DNA of 13,203 nucleotides from Ectocarpus siliculosus (GCA_000310025.1 FN648551.1:53481-66683), one strand, 5' to 3'; shown: positions 1 to 11,200, counted from the stretch's first letter. A program made the numbers and translations. Notes: generated by a model from the sequence alone, not told the origin.

Positions 1-59
1 CCCCCCCCCCCCCCCGAATTCGATAACTTCCGCGTGCATCCCCCGGATGCGTTCCCCAG
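1..59 (+). other. End of upstream intron
   Basis: Begins with a run of 15 C, then sequence ending gcgttccccag, a plausible 3' splice site for exon 1. The C run at the very edge may mark a contig or gap boundary. Confidence 0.5.
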
Positions 60-488
60 GTGCACGCGCGTCTCCGCAAGGCGAACGAGGAGCTCTACCT
101 CCAGCGCGCGTGGGACTCCGAGAAGGCGGCGGCCGAACGGGCCAAGAGAGCGATCGAGCTCGGGCTAGTCGCCGCCGTCGCCAACGGCAAGGACAAGAGC
201 AAGAAGAACGGCGGCGACGCTACGGCGGCGGCGGCGGTAGCTAACGGCGGCGGCGGTACTGCTAGCAGCAACGGTTCTCGGGCGGCGTCGCCCGCGCCGG
301 GGGCGGTGCCCGGCGGAGATGGAGGCGGTGGTGGCGGCAAGGGGAAGGGGAAGGGGAAGAAGGGGAAAGGGAAGGCGGGCGGCGGCGGGGGGGGGGAGGA
401 CGGCGAGGACGGGTTGAAGACGCTCAAGACGCAGGGGGGAGGGGTGGTGAAGGTCAACCCCAAGATTTTCGAGCCGGACAGGGGGCAG
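60..488 (+). CDS. Exon 1 of window: charged N-terminal and Gly/Lys-rich low-complexity segment
   Basis: The acceptor is cccag at 55-59 and the donor is cag|gtgtga at 489; the exon is 143 codons, phase 0 at both ends. The frame is open back to position 27 (TAA at 24-26) but has no ATG, so this is treated as an internal exon. Residues 1-40 look helical and charged (ANEELYLQRAWDSEKAAAER). Residues 41-118 are low complexity, rich in Ala, Gly and Lys, with a KGKGKGKKGKGK run that could act as a basic nuclear or nucleic-acid contact patch. The end returns to ordinary sequence (VNPKIFEPDRGQ). A DDT domain would be expected near here in the family, but I cannot see one. Confidence 0.72.
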
Positions 489-3400
489 GTGTGACCGAGT
501 GGGGTGGCTTGGCGACGCGTTGCCGTGGTCGTGTTGTGGGGAGACGGCAAGAGCTGAAACATGTCATCAAGAAGCAGTTGTTGGTGTTCTTCGCCCCCAC
601 GCTGATGGTGTCGTTGCCTTTGTTTCTGTTTGTTGTTCTGTCGTTGTTGTCGTTGAGCTCAGACGTTGTTGCTGTTCCTGCCGTTGTTGATTGTGTTCGT
701 CGTTGTGGTGTGGGTTTGACGTTGTTCGCGTCCCCTCTCGCGTTCGTTGCACACGTTGATTGGTTATGCCATCCCCTGCTCCAACTTCGAAACTCTGCGC
801 AGCTTTTGTCGGGCATCGTAGAGGAGACAGCGAAGGAGGCTTGCGGCGGAGACTACAAGCTCAGATCGGTAAGTCTACAGGCCGTAGCACCGCCATACGA
901 AAATGTCCTACGAGAAACGATCAAATAACCATTACCATTTTCTCAGTATTGTACTCAAAACCAATCAATGCGAAAATGTCCCACACCGAAAGGGATTTTT
1001 TCTCTATACTCAAACCGATCATTACGAAAATGTCCCACAAAAAAGCCATGCTCTCTCAATAGTCAGTACCAATTCATTGCGAAAACGTCGCCCACAATAA
1101 AAAATCAGATCGATATCCCAGAGGACGACGTCGACCCCTTTGAGGCGGAGCAGCTGGCGGAGGACAAGGCCGCCAAGAAGATCATGCTCGAAAACCTCAC
1201 ACGCATCGAGCTTATCCAGCGGCGTCGCGAGAAGGACGCGAGGGACAAGGAGCGTAACAAGCGCAGGCAGGAGTGGAAGGAGAGGCGGCTGCAGAGGGCA
1301 CACCAAGTCAGGGCCTTGCAGGTGGGTGGCTGTGTGTGTTTGGTTGTTGGCATCGACCGTGCTCTAACCGGCTGCTGACCAATGAGAATACGCCAGTCTC
1401 AAGTGCGGCTGAAAAAAGTGTGTGCACGTTTTTGAATCGGCATCGACCGTGCTGACCAATGAAGACGTCTGTGCCGGCGGGAAAAATCCAAATCAAGGTC
1501 CCTGGAATGGGACCGAAATTCGAAATTGCTAATTGAGGTGTGTAGTGTGTGCGCGTAAATTGTTGTTTTAATATTGACCGTTCTTATCGGCTGACCACTG
1601 AAAATACGTCAGTGTGTACAGCAGCGTGGAGGTGTTTTCGTGATGGTTTCCATCAGCTCTGTCGCCGGTCAATGCGCCTTCCATATGCATCCATGTTCAG
1701 ACGTTCTACTGCATTGGCTGGGGTCACGAATGAGGAAGGGCGCACATGACGGGAGCTTTTTTTCATTTTCCTCACATGCCCGCTTGTGCACTCGGGCCTT
1801 TGGCGCGTTTCTTATGCCCGCCAATGCGCGCCCCCTTCGCTCGATCAACCCAACTCCACCCTCCCAGTCTTTGAAGTCCGCGACGGCTAAGGGGGATGTC
1901 GAGAGTCTAGAGGAGGCGTTGAAGGAAGGGAGGAAGGTGCTTCTCGAGGAGGAGGATGACGATGGAACCAGGTTCTTGTGCCCCGAGGTGATGAACATGT
2001 GCCGGTCAGTACACATGCCTGTAGCCCAAGCACTGACGAATTGCTGCCAATCATATATATATATAGCGATCAGGACACATCCTAGGCGCGAGTAGTACGA
2101 GTCGTTGCCGTAGTGGTAGTAGTCTTGGCGTGGCATCGATCCGACCCATCTGTTTCTTTGCTGTGGCGTCGTGCTTACTACGTACCATGCTCACCTGCCA
2201 TGCTTGCTGCCATGACGATTGCAACCTTTCTTTTCATCTGCCGGTACCAGATGCGAGACGCTTACGTGGCGCTGTCTAGCGCCAAGGAGCGCATGGGGCG
2301 AACGGAGATCCTGCAGAAGTACAAGGGGCTCATGGCGGAGAAGTTCGTTCGCACGGAGCCCCTGGGGTCCGACAGGGACGGCAGGAGGTACTGGGTCTTC
2401 GAGGGGGATTCGAGGTATGCACGCGTGTGGTGTTTCGTCAAGAAGCTTATCAATATGTGCTGTGTCTCTTCGGACATGAGCTGTTGGTGTGCGTGTAGCG
2501 TGCCTGATGAGAGAGAAAGCGTGTGTCCTGTCCATGCAGCGTGTTTAAGAGGGGGGGGATTAAGGTGTACATGGGTGGGAGCTTCAACGAGTGTCTCGTC
2601 CGGCGGAAGGTGTTGATGTATTGTGTAGGAGTGCCTGAAGGTATTTAGTTTAAATTTGCACGCAAGAGAAGGTGTTTTTGGCAGGTAGTGGCCTTCGCAA
2701 GAGGGGCATATGACTATCGAAGTCGAGGGGGGGGGGGGGGGGTGTACTCATAGTTGTGCATGCCGTAGTCGTTTGACCATTGACCTCGCATCCCTACAAA
2801 GCCGGGACGGAGCACGCCGGGTTCTCACCGGACCAGGCTCTCACATCACCAAGCGCGAAGCGCCGTGAGGTATTTGGCGAGTCCCATGAAAGGGGAACTG
2901 CCTCCCGCTAAAGGTGTTCCGCATCTTTTGCTTACTTCCTTGCCTACCGATGAAAACTACCTATGAATTAATTTTTTTTTTGGGGCTTTCCCTTCCCAAA
3001 AAAATTTTAAACACTTTGTAACTGCCCCCAAGAAACTTTACCATTTTAACCCCACCTGGTGCGATCATCCCCCCTTTCCCCGAATGAGGTTTCTCCACCC
3101 CCCCCAAAATGATCTACTCCACCCCCATTTTGGTTACCCCCCAAAAAAAAATCCCAGGAAAAAAAAAAAAAACGGTAACCTGGTTGCCGAGTTCACGAAG
3201 TGAATTGGCTTGTTTTACAACGTCGTTGCCAAGCGACGAAAACCCAATCCCGATGGCGAACACCGAGTGGGGGGCTTGTTTTACAACGTCGTTGCCAAGC
3301 GACGAAAACCCAAACCCCGATGGCAAACACCGGGGGGGGCGGCTTGTTTTACAACGTCGTTGCCAAGCGACGAAAACCCAACCCCGATGGCAAACACCGG

Positions 3401-5190
3401 GGGGGAAGTCGAGGGGGGGGGGGGAGTCAACGTGTGTTGTGTCTCGTGAAGCAGCTGTTGGTCCTTGCTTTATGTATTTAGTGTGCCCTTGGTATTGTTT
3501 GGTTTGTGACGCAAGGGATCGTGTCCGGTAGAAGTATCGGCCTTCGAGAGAGGGGGGTTAGGCTATCGACTTCGACGGGGGACGTGTATGTGGCACTTTC
3601 GAAGCACCCGTGGCAGCACATGTGTCTGCGCAGAATTGTATGTATCAGTCTTGTGTTCTGCACATGGCAACGTATGGAGAGAAAGAGCCCACGGGCCAAA
3701 CGCACCCCGAGACAAAGGTTGGGTGCCCATTCCTAGCACCCCCGGCGCGGCGCTCGCCATCACACACATACCCGGCCCCGCTGCCGTTAAATCCCGCCGC
3801 ATTTTTTTCTGTCGGCCGGAGCATGTCGTTTCGACTCTACTGCGTCTATTTTTTTGGATGGAAGACTCTGTGCTTTTTGTGGTTTTCAACGCCCGTTCAT
3901 GTATGTATGTGTGTACGTTCGACGCCTTGATGTCTTGGCAGGATTCACGTGGAGGTTATCACCCGCAGGGAGGGCGTCCCCGCCGTCGAGGACACGCCAC
4001 CCAAGGTGAGCCGCGGTAACGGTAACTCAGCATACTCCCATATACCGTATGGCGTACCGTGCAGGAAAGAAAGGCAATGCTCTATGCATACACCTAGGGC
4101 AAATTAGCTCCTTCGAAGCACGGAATATACCGTATGTCGTACCATGTCGGAGCGACCTGTACTTTACTACGCCTAGGGGAAACCGACCCTTCCCCGTTGT
4201 CGTTGCATGATTCTCGTGTTGTGCGAGCGTCTTCCAGTGGTGTAGAACGGACATTTGAATAGGCTTGGCACATCGTTCGATATTTCTGAAGTCGAAAAGT
4301 TGAATTTCCCGAACCAAGAAAGCGGTTGGAAATCCCAGCCTTTTGTCGTATTGTTTTTTTTTTTCCCCGGAATCTTGTCTCAGCTATTTTTCGAAGCTGG
4401 CGCTTCGTCCAGTAGTCCCACTTGCAGCAGTGTTGCTGGCGTGATCGGGTTTTGGTGCTCCCTATGCATATATCGATCGAGAGGAAGTCATCGTCGTGGG
4501 TTCGTTTCCGTGGAGAAGCCGAACTGCGTGGTACGCAGCAGACATTGTTTCACCGAGTGTTTTGTTCTCGGTGTATCTCTCTCTGTCGCTTGGCTGTCTG
4601 TCGTTCGTCGGGCACCAATCGGTGTTGGCACTCACCCTCGCCGGCGCAAATGTACGGCAAAGTTTCTCCACAAGACGTGTTTTTTTCAGCGCCACGATTG
4701 GCGTTGTTTTGGTGCTCTCCGTCTTTTGTCTCTCTCGTTCCCTCCGTCCCTCTCCTCCTCTTCTCTCTCTGTCTCTCCCTCTTCTTTCATCTGTCTGTCC
4801 GTCGGGTACGACTCGGTGCTGAAACTAGCCCCCCCCAACCCCGTGAAACCATGTTTGTTTGTCAGACGCCCGTATCCTCGGCGATCGAGTTGGAGGCCGT
4901 CGCGGATGACGACCACGCCAACGGCACCACCAAGGCCAAGGCCACCGGTAAGGGCAAGACTAAGGCGGAGGATACCGCTGGCGGCGGTGCTAACGGCACC
5001 GGTGCCAGTTCTTCCTCGGACAAGCAGGCCGAGGTGGCGGCAGAGAAGGCGCCACACCCCCCGATGGAGGTGTACCACCCGGTGTGGTCGGAATCCGTCT
5101 GGATGTACTACGATACGGTGAGGGGGAGGGGGGGGGGGCAGGGAGGGAAGGAGAAATAAGGGGGGAGGAGGGAGGGAGGGAGGGAGGGAG

Positions 5191-5246
<56 letters not shown>

Positions 5247-8200
5247 CAGATTGAGAGAGGTTTTGCGAACCTTCACAACGCACTGCTGTGTTGTGTGCAT
5301 TTCTGGTGTTTCAACCCAATTTTATAACCTCCCCTGTTGCAGTTTCTACCCTATACATGTATACGGCCTTTGCTCTCCAATTAGGGACCCGAATCTGCGG
5401 TATCACCGCATGCACCCAACTTTGTTTGGCGTCCTCTTCTTGTGCGCGCGTGTGTGCGTGTGTGTAATTTTGTTTTTCATGTCAGCCGGAGGAGTTCCTG
5501 AAGCTGATCGAGAGCTTGGACCCGAGGGGAAAGCGGGAGGCTGACCTCAAGCAGGCGCTGCAGGAGAGATTCGACATGTCTGACCTAGAGCGCAACGCCA
5601 AGGACAGGTGTGACAAGACAACTGTGACGTGTTCTACGGTATCTACGTTCGCAAGAGCTACATACGTTGTTCTTGGCAGTATCTGAATGGTTTCGCTTTT
5701 TCGTTATGAGGCGTGTTTTCTCTTGTATTCTCAAGATAAATGTGCTTTACGTGCAGAATTCCAAACCAATGCGCCATCTCCCGTCACCCCCGTATCCTAT
5801 CCCATCGCATCCCATCGCATCCCATCCCATCCCATCCCATCCCATACCTTACCATCGCATCCCATCGCATCCCATCCCATTCCATTTCATCCTGTATCCC
5901 ATCTCATTCCATCCCATCTCATCCCTTCCCATCCCACGGAAGAGCGATGTCGATGTCGGATGCCGCCCAAAGCGGAGGCAGCATGACCTGGCGCGAGGAG
6001 GGCTCCGAGTACCTCGGCAAGCGCGTGAAGCGGGTTTTCGGCCGGAGGGTTGCCGGCGCCACGGTTACGAAGTGGATCCCTAAGGAGAGCAACCAGGGGC
6101 TGGCGCTGTGGCACCTCCGCCACGACGACGGCGACGAGGTGACTTTTTTTTTTTTTTTTCGCGAGCAATAGGAAGTCGGGTCGAAGAAATTTCCAAGAAA
6201 ATTTGACGACCACGACGAGGTGCTTTCTTTTTTTGCGTGAGAACAGGAAGCCGGGTTGCATATTTTATGTTTCCAACAAAATTCCCTCCGCCACGACGAC
6301 GGCGACGAGGTGAATTTATTTTACGCCCCCGCTGGTCAAAATATCCCGCAGCCACAGATCACAGGACGGCAAGCAAGCGCGTTTGATCGATGTTACGGCG
6401 AAACTCGGTGTTTGGAAGAGAGAAGCCCCACCCCCCGGGTGTCTCCGTTGGCCCTGAGTCTTTTCAGACTGTTCCGCCGCTACGTATGCATATATAGAAC
6501 AGCACACACGAAAGCCGTTCGTAGAATTATTACAACATACCTTGAACGAAATATACAACAAAAGCGAAAACAGGGGACTGCTGTTTTTGTAGAACACCAC
6601 GCTACCTGTACTACGTGTTTCTCTTTTTACAAGGTATGCGAGGACAGAATACACGTACGCTGTTTGTGAACGGCTACGTGAACAGTACCTGTTTTCTTTT
6701 TTAACAGGTTGCATAGCACAGAACACAACTACGCTGTTTGTCGACCGCTGTTCGACCACCGTTCCTCTTTCTTTTGAAGAGGAATGCGTGACACAAAACA
6801 CCTACACCATTTGTAGACCACCGCCGCTATGCGCATACCTCTTACTCTTTGTAACAGGAGGATCTCGAGGAGTTCGAGGTTAAGGAGGGGATGGCCATGG
6901 CCGAGGCCGAAGATGCGGCGGCGGCGGCGGCGGGATCGGGACCCGGGAATGGCGATGGCGTGTCGGAGCTCGTCAAGGCCGCGGTGGACGGGAGCTTGAC
7001 CCAGACCTTCTCTGGTGAGAGCACGGTGGTGGGGGGCGCACTCCTTGTCTTGTTAGCCGTTGGGTGATGTGACCGTTGACCCGCGGGTGGTTCTGACGTA
7101 CGTTGGGTCGGTTGACCGTCGACCGCGGGTGGTTGGAGGGGAAGTTTGGCCCTTGTAGCGGATTTATCGAGTGCAGTACGTCGTGTCTTTTGACCGTTGA
7201 CCACGGATGGTTGTCGTCGAGTACGTTGCGTCATTTGACCGTTGACCACGGATGGTTGTCGAGAGCGTAGTGTAGGAGGGGGGCATGTTGGTGATGAGAG
7301 AAAAGGGCAACGGCAACGAGACGGATTTTTTTTTGTATAATTTGTCATGTACAGCATTCCGCTGGAATGGTTCACCATTTGTCATACGCCTTTGTTTGTG
7401 ATGGTGGTGTTTTGTTTTTCGACCTCGATCTTCCTTCTCGCCGCTGACTTTTTTTTGTTTTGGCGGCGAGCTTTTGACTCCATCTACCGACGTGACTAAC
7501 CTACTAGACTGCCGGCGTTGTCGTACGAAAGCCCTTTGTTAGTTCGCGGGGATTCCTGACTTCGATTTGGCCACGCCGTACGTGCCATGTTTTCGTTTGT
7601 TGTGGCCTGCAGAGTACATGAATCGCCTCAACAAGATGCAGGCGATCAAAGAGCGAGATCTTGGGGTGCCCGCCCTGCAGGAGGCGTTGCTGCACAGGGA
7701 AGCGGGAATGCTCGATGACATCAAAGACCGCACCAGGTTGGCAGCATATATATCTTGCTCCGTATGCATAGCATGTTTCGTTGTTGATGGTTGTCGAGGC
7801 GTGTGTGTGGGCTAGGGTGTGTAGCCGGCATCCACTCCCAACGGCGGCGTGAGCAGGCGCATCAACGTCGTTTATCACACTCCTCTGCAAGGAAGAAGAA
7901 AATGCTCTTGTGGTCGTCCAGTTTGCAGGAGACACTCGTGGCTGTAGTCTTGTGGCGTTCTTGGCTTGTCCCGCAAGCACAGGAACATAGGGAGGCTGAG
8001 TGATGATGTGCTCGGAGTGAAAAGTTGCCGAGTTGTTTCGATGTGATACCAGGATGGACTTGTGCACTGCATGCCTAAGGGTACTTATTCTCCGCGCAAC
8101 AAACACGAACAAGGGTTCGGGTCAGGGTTGGGGTTGCGCTTGGGTGCTAAATGGAACGGGGACAAGAAAGTGGGCACGATCATCAAACTCAGCTTTTGGT

Positions 8201-11200
8201 AGTTGTCTTTCGCACTGCAAAAAAGCAGTTGAGAATTGTTGTTTGATCTGCCTTCCCCATCCTCTCTACTAAAAAAGCACGCGTTGTTGTCCTGCGCAAG
8301 TTATACACGTAACAAACACGTCCAGGTCTCTGCTCAGTACGTTCTAGCACGTACACATCCTAAGAGCTGTTTGCTCATGGGTGACTTGTCTTGTAACCCC
8401 CCCCAAAAATACAATAGATACAACATTTGCTACTACCATTTTGCACTCTTGTTTTTGTTTTTCCCAGGGACTATGCGAAGGGTTCGAACACCGCCACCCC
8501 CCGCGGCGCGTGGTTGCGGCTCGTCAAGGACGCGGCCGGGGTTTCCGACGTGAAGGAGGCGATTCTGATGCTGGAGGAGACATTGCGGGGCCTCCAGGAG
8601 GGGGAGGACAAGATGGAGGGCGGCCGCATGGGTGAGATCGAGAACCGCCCGCCCTCTGTAGTGTGTGTTGGGGGCGGTAATGTGTAGGGGGTTGTCGTCT
8701 TTTGTCTGTCGCGGTCTTGTTCCCTGCTGCGTGGTGCGTCAGACTACTGCACGTACTTCCGGTTCTTCTGGATGGGTTTTAGGACTGGCGCCCGGTACAC
8801 AACTACAGATGTAACGAAAATTTGCACAAGCTGTTTTTTTTTTGTTCCCGCTGTAAGGCCGACGGGTTTTGATTGGTCAGCTGGTCTGCCCGGTCGATTC
8901 TAATTGTACAAGCACAAGCACAAGCACATACCTTACGCACACACACATGGTTGAGGTCTTGTCATTGGTCGGCCGTTTAGTTAGCCCGGCCGATGCTACC
9001 GTAGGTTGCGTAAGATATCACACCCCCTGGCCCGATTTTCAGAGCTCGATCAGCTGAATCACGGTGCCGAGATGGCGGCACTGGAACCGTCCCGTCGAGA
9101 GCTGTCCGACAACGTCTGCTTTGATTTCAGTATCCTCTTCGTCGTGGAGTAATCGAGCTTTGAGACTCGTTCCGGGGGTGTGGTATCTTGTGTCATGCAA
9201 CCTACGTTAGTAACTAGAAAGACCCACATCGACAATGTCGACAGTGATTGCGGCCGTGTCGTTAGCGCCGCTGTGTAAGGTGGTGCTGTTTGCGCCGCGG
9301 CAGTAGTGGGCAGTGGTGCTGGAGACTATCATTGGTCAAGCTTTCTTGTCATGGGCGCACTAAATAACAAGAAAGAAGGCGCTGCTCAGCCATTCCATCC
9401 ATGTACCAAGCATGTCGACCTTCGCTTGCCTTCGGCTGTGTGGTCGTGCGTCCGCTCCTGCAATAATGCCTTGACCGAACACGGTCGGTGCTTGTTGTTT
9501 TCACGTTCTCTTGTTTGTTTTTTTGTTTTGCAGAGCTGGAGGCCAAGGGCTGGAATTTCTCTCCAGATGCCCACCCCCTCATCGGCCGCCGCTGCCGCCG
9601 CTTCTTTAAGGTGGGGCTCTCGTGTCGATGTGCATGCATCGTACTTACCGCACAGCGATGGAGTACGTTTCTTCCTTCCGTCACAGAGAGCAGCGGTCGC
9701 CTGGCGACAGCGTTCACCGCGTTTTTTTTTTATACTGGGCCTTTGGACCAACGCTCGTGACGTGCTGCGCTGACCTCAAGGCAATCGGACTTCCCGAAAC
9801 TCTCAAAATGCTTGATAGCTTCATTGCAGTTTGAGCTCATTGTTGTCGTCCTAGTGAGTCACCTCGCCATTTGCTTGTGGTACGTCTATCGCGTCTACTC
9901 GTTGTCTGTTCGGCGGCCTTGCAAACCCCCGCAGGCGCGCGGCCAGCTCGACAGCGTTAAAGCGCTGCTTCGCACGCCCTAATCCGCTCCGGACGCCCCT
10001 CCCCCGCCCAGCCGCGATGCCGCCCTTCCCCCTCCTTTTCCGCTCATGTTCTATTCGATCTTGTTTTTTGTTTGTTTATGCGCCCGCTTGATGGGAAAAC
10101 TTAAAACTGTCTCAGGCGTGGCTCCGTGGCGCCAGTTTTGCTCCCTGTCCCCCTGCTGTTGTTCACCCCCCCGTCCATCTCGTTTCCTGTTTCTTGCACC
10201 CTTCTATCCGTATCCGTGTTGTAGGAATTCGGCAAGAGCAACTGCACGGTGGCTGCGCACCTTCCGGCAAAGAACGGAGACCCCGAGGTACATAATTGAG
10301 GCGTTTCTTGGATGTAATTTTGTTATTTTTTCTTCTCCTTGGATTGGGACTGTAGGTAGCCAGCCGCCTGGGGGAAGACGAACAAAACTGTGGGAGTAGA
10401 CGAAACTGCTCCTGGAAAAAAACATCGGGCACATTATTCAGTCAACCTGGGATACGAAAAACATGTCCGTGAGCTGTTTCATTTCAGCACGCACACGTTT
10501 TTTTACGTTTTTTTGAGTCTTGGTTTTCCTGTGCTCTTCTCTTGAACATATCTGCATGTGGTTAGGATTTTCTTGTGGTGGTGTTTTCCCTTTTTTGCGT
10601 GTTTGGGTTCATCTCTCGTCGTTTGTTGTCATTTTCCTCTAGTGCTTCTGGCGATTCGCTGCTGCTGCTACTGCTGCTGCTGCGGATTTGTGTCGTTATG
10701 GTGCTCTCTCTCTCTTGCCGCCGTGTTGAGGGGGTCTCTGTCATGATGTTTTTTCGTCCCTGTGCTGTCTGTTGGTGTTCTTCTCCAATCTTGTGAGTTT
10801 GGTTCTTTGTGTTCACTGCTGTCTGTTTCTGTTCATGTCCTCTTTACAATCCATTATTTTTTTATTTTTGTTCGTTCTGTGTGTGTGTGTTTTTTTTTTT
10901 TTTTTTTGTAGCTGTGGCACGTGGTCCACGACGACGGAGACGAGGAAGACATGGAGGACCACGAGGTAGCGAGAGCCATGAAGTACTTCGACGAGGGGGT
11001 CGAGGAGATGCCAGACGACGACGACGAAAACGAACAAGACGAAGAGGTTAGAGAACGATACGTAGACACGCCCGCCCACACCCGCACGTTGCCTCACTGA
11101 GACTGACGCCTTTTCATGGTTAGGGCGGTAGATGCTCCGCAACGGAAAAACAGGCGCGCTCGCACACCCTATGATCTGTCGGGCAAGCGCGATGCTTTGG

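Larger units (their letters stand above)
2415..3941 (+). other. Intron 5 (longest intron), repeat-filled
   Basis: 1527 bases between the two parts of the WSD domain. It holds a diverged duplication (about 2458-2742 and 3432-3575), a homopolymer-rich stretch (2940-3180) and a three-copy tandem array (3207-3405). Open frames here come from repeats and homopolymers; none looks like a gene. Confidence 0.75.
6115..6316 (+). repeat. Tandem duplication of exon 9 end plus donor
   Basis: The block ctccgccacgacgacggcga cgaggtga ends exon 9 (6115-6142) and recurs at 6286-6313; a shorter diverged form, GACCACGACGAGGTG, is at 6208-6222. Between them GGAAGTCGGGTCG (6171) and GGAAGCCGGGTTG (6246) also match, as do tttccaagaaaattt and tttccaacaaaattc. 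This is a nested three-copy arrangement with a period of roughly 80-90 bases. Confidence 0.85.
6139..6857 (+). other. Intron 9 (may contain cassette exons)
   Basis: 719 bases if both cassettes are skipped. 5' end: duplicated donor region. 3' end: repeated acceptor region. The middle (about 6317-6600) shows nothing recognisable. Confidence 0.7.

Noticed and set aside
95-562. Minus-strand Pro/Phe-rich frame
   Set aside because: Shadow of the Gly/Lys-rich exon 1; no sense as a protein.
3200-3481. Frames of 79-140 codons over the tandem array
   Set aside because: The 66/68-base period cycles the same peptide through several frames; this is repeat sequence, not a gene.
4255-5159. Long + strand open frames (288 and 245 codons) across intron 6 and exon 7
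   Set aside because: Only the last 84 codons (4866-5117) make sense as protein and are bounded by splice sites; the rest is pyrimidine-rich intron with Ser/Leu/Arg-biased translation.
4686-5300. Minus-strand 204-codon frame with long Ser-Leu repeats
   Set aside because: It is the complement of the GA repeat and of exon 7; a Ser-Leu run is what any TC repeat encodes.
7067-7262. CRISPR-like direct repeats
   Set aside because: Uneven spacing (43, 78, 45), imperfect copies and a eukaryotic intron setting do not fit a CRISPR array.
8113-8140. Telomere-like gggttcgggtcagggttggggtt
   Set aside because: Only four degenerate units with changing spacing inside an intron; too short to call an interstitial telomere.
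9935-9981. Possible extra exon in intron 13 after ccccgcag (frame ARGQLDSVKALL)
   Set aside because: The frame meets TAA at once after TP; the only GT that would rescue it is a poor donor, and it would interrupt the Tudor-like domain between RRFFK and EFGKSN, which join well without it.
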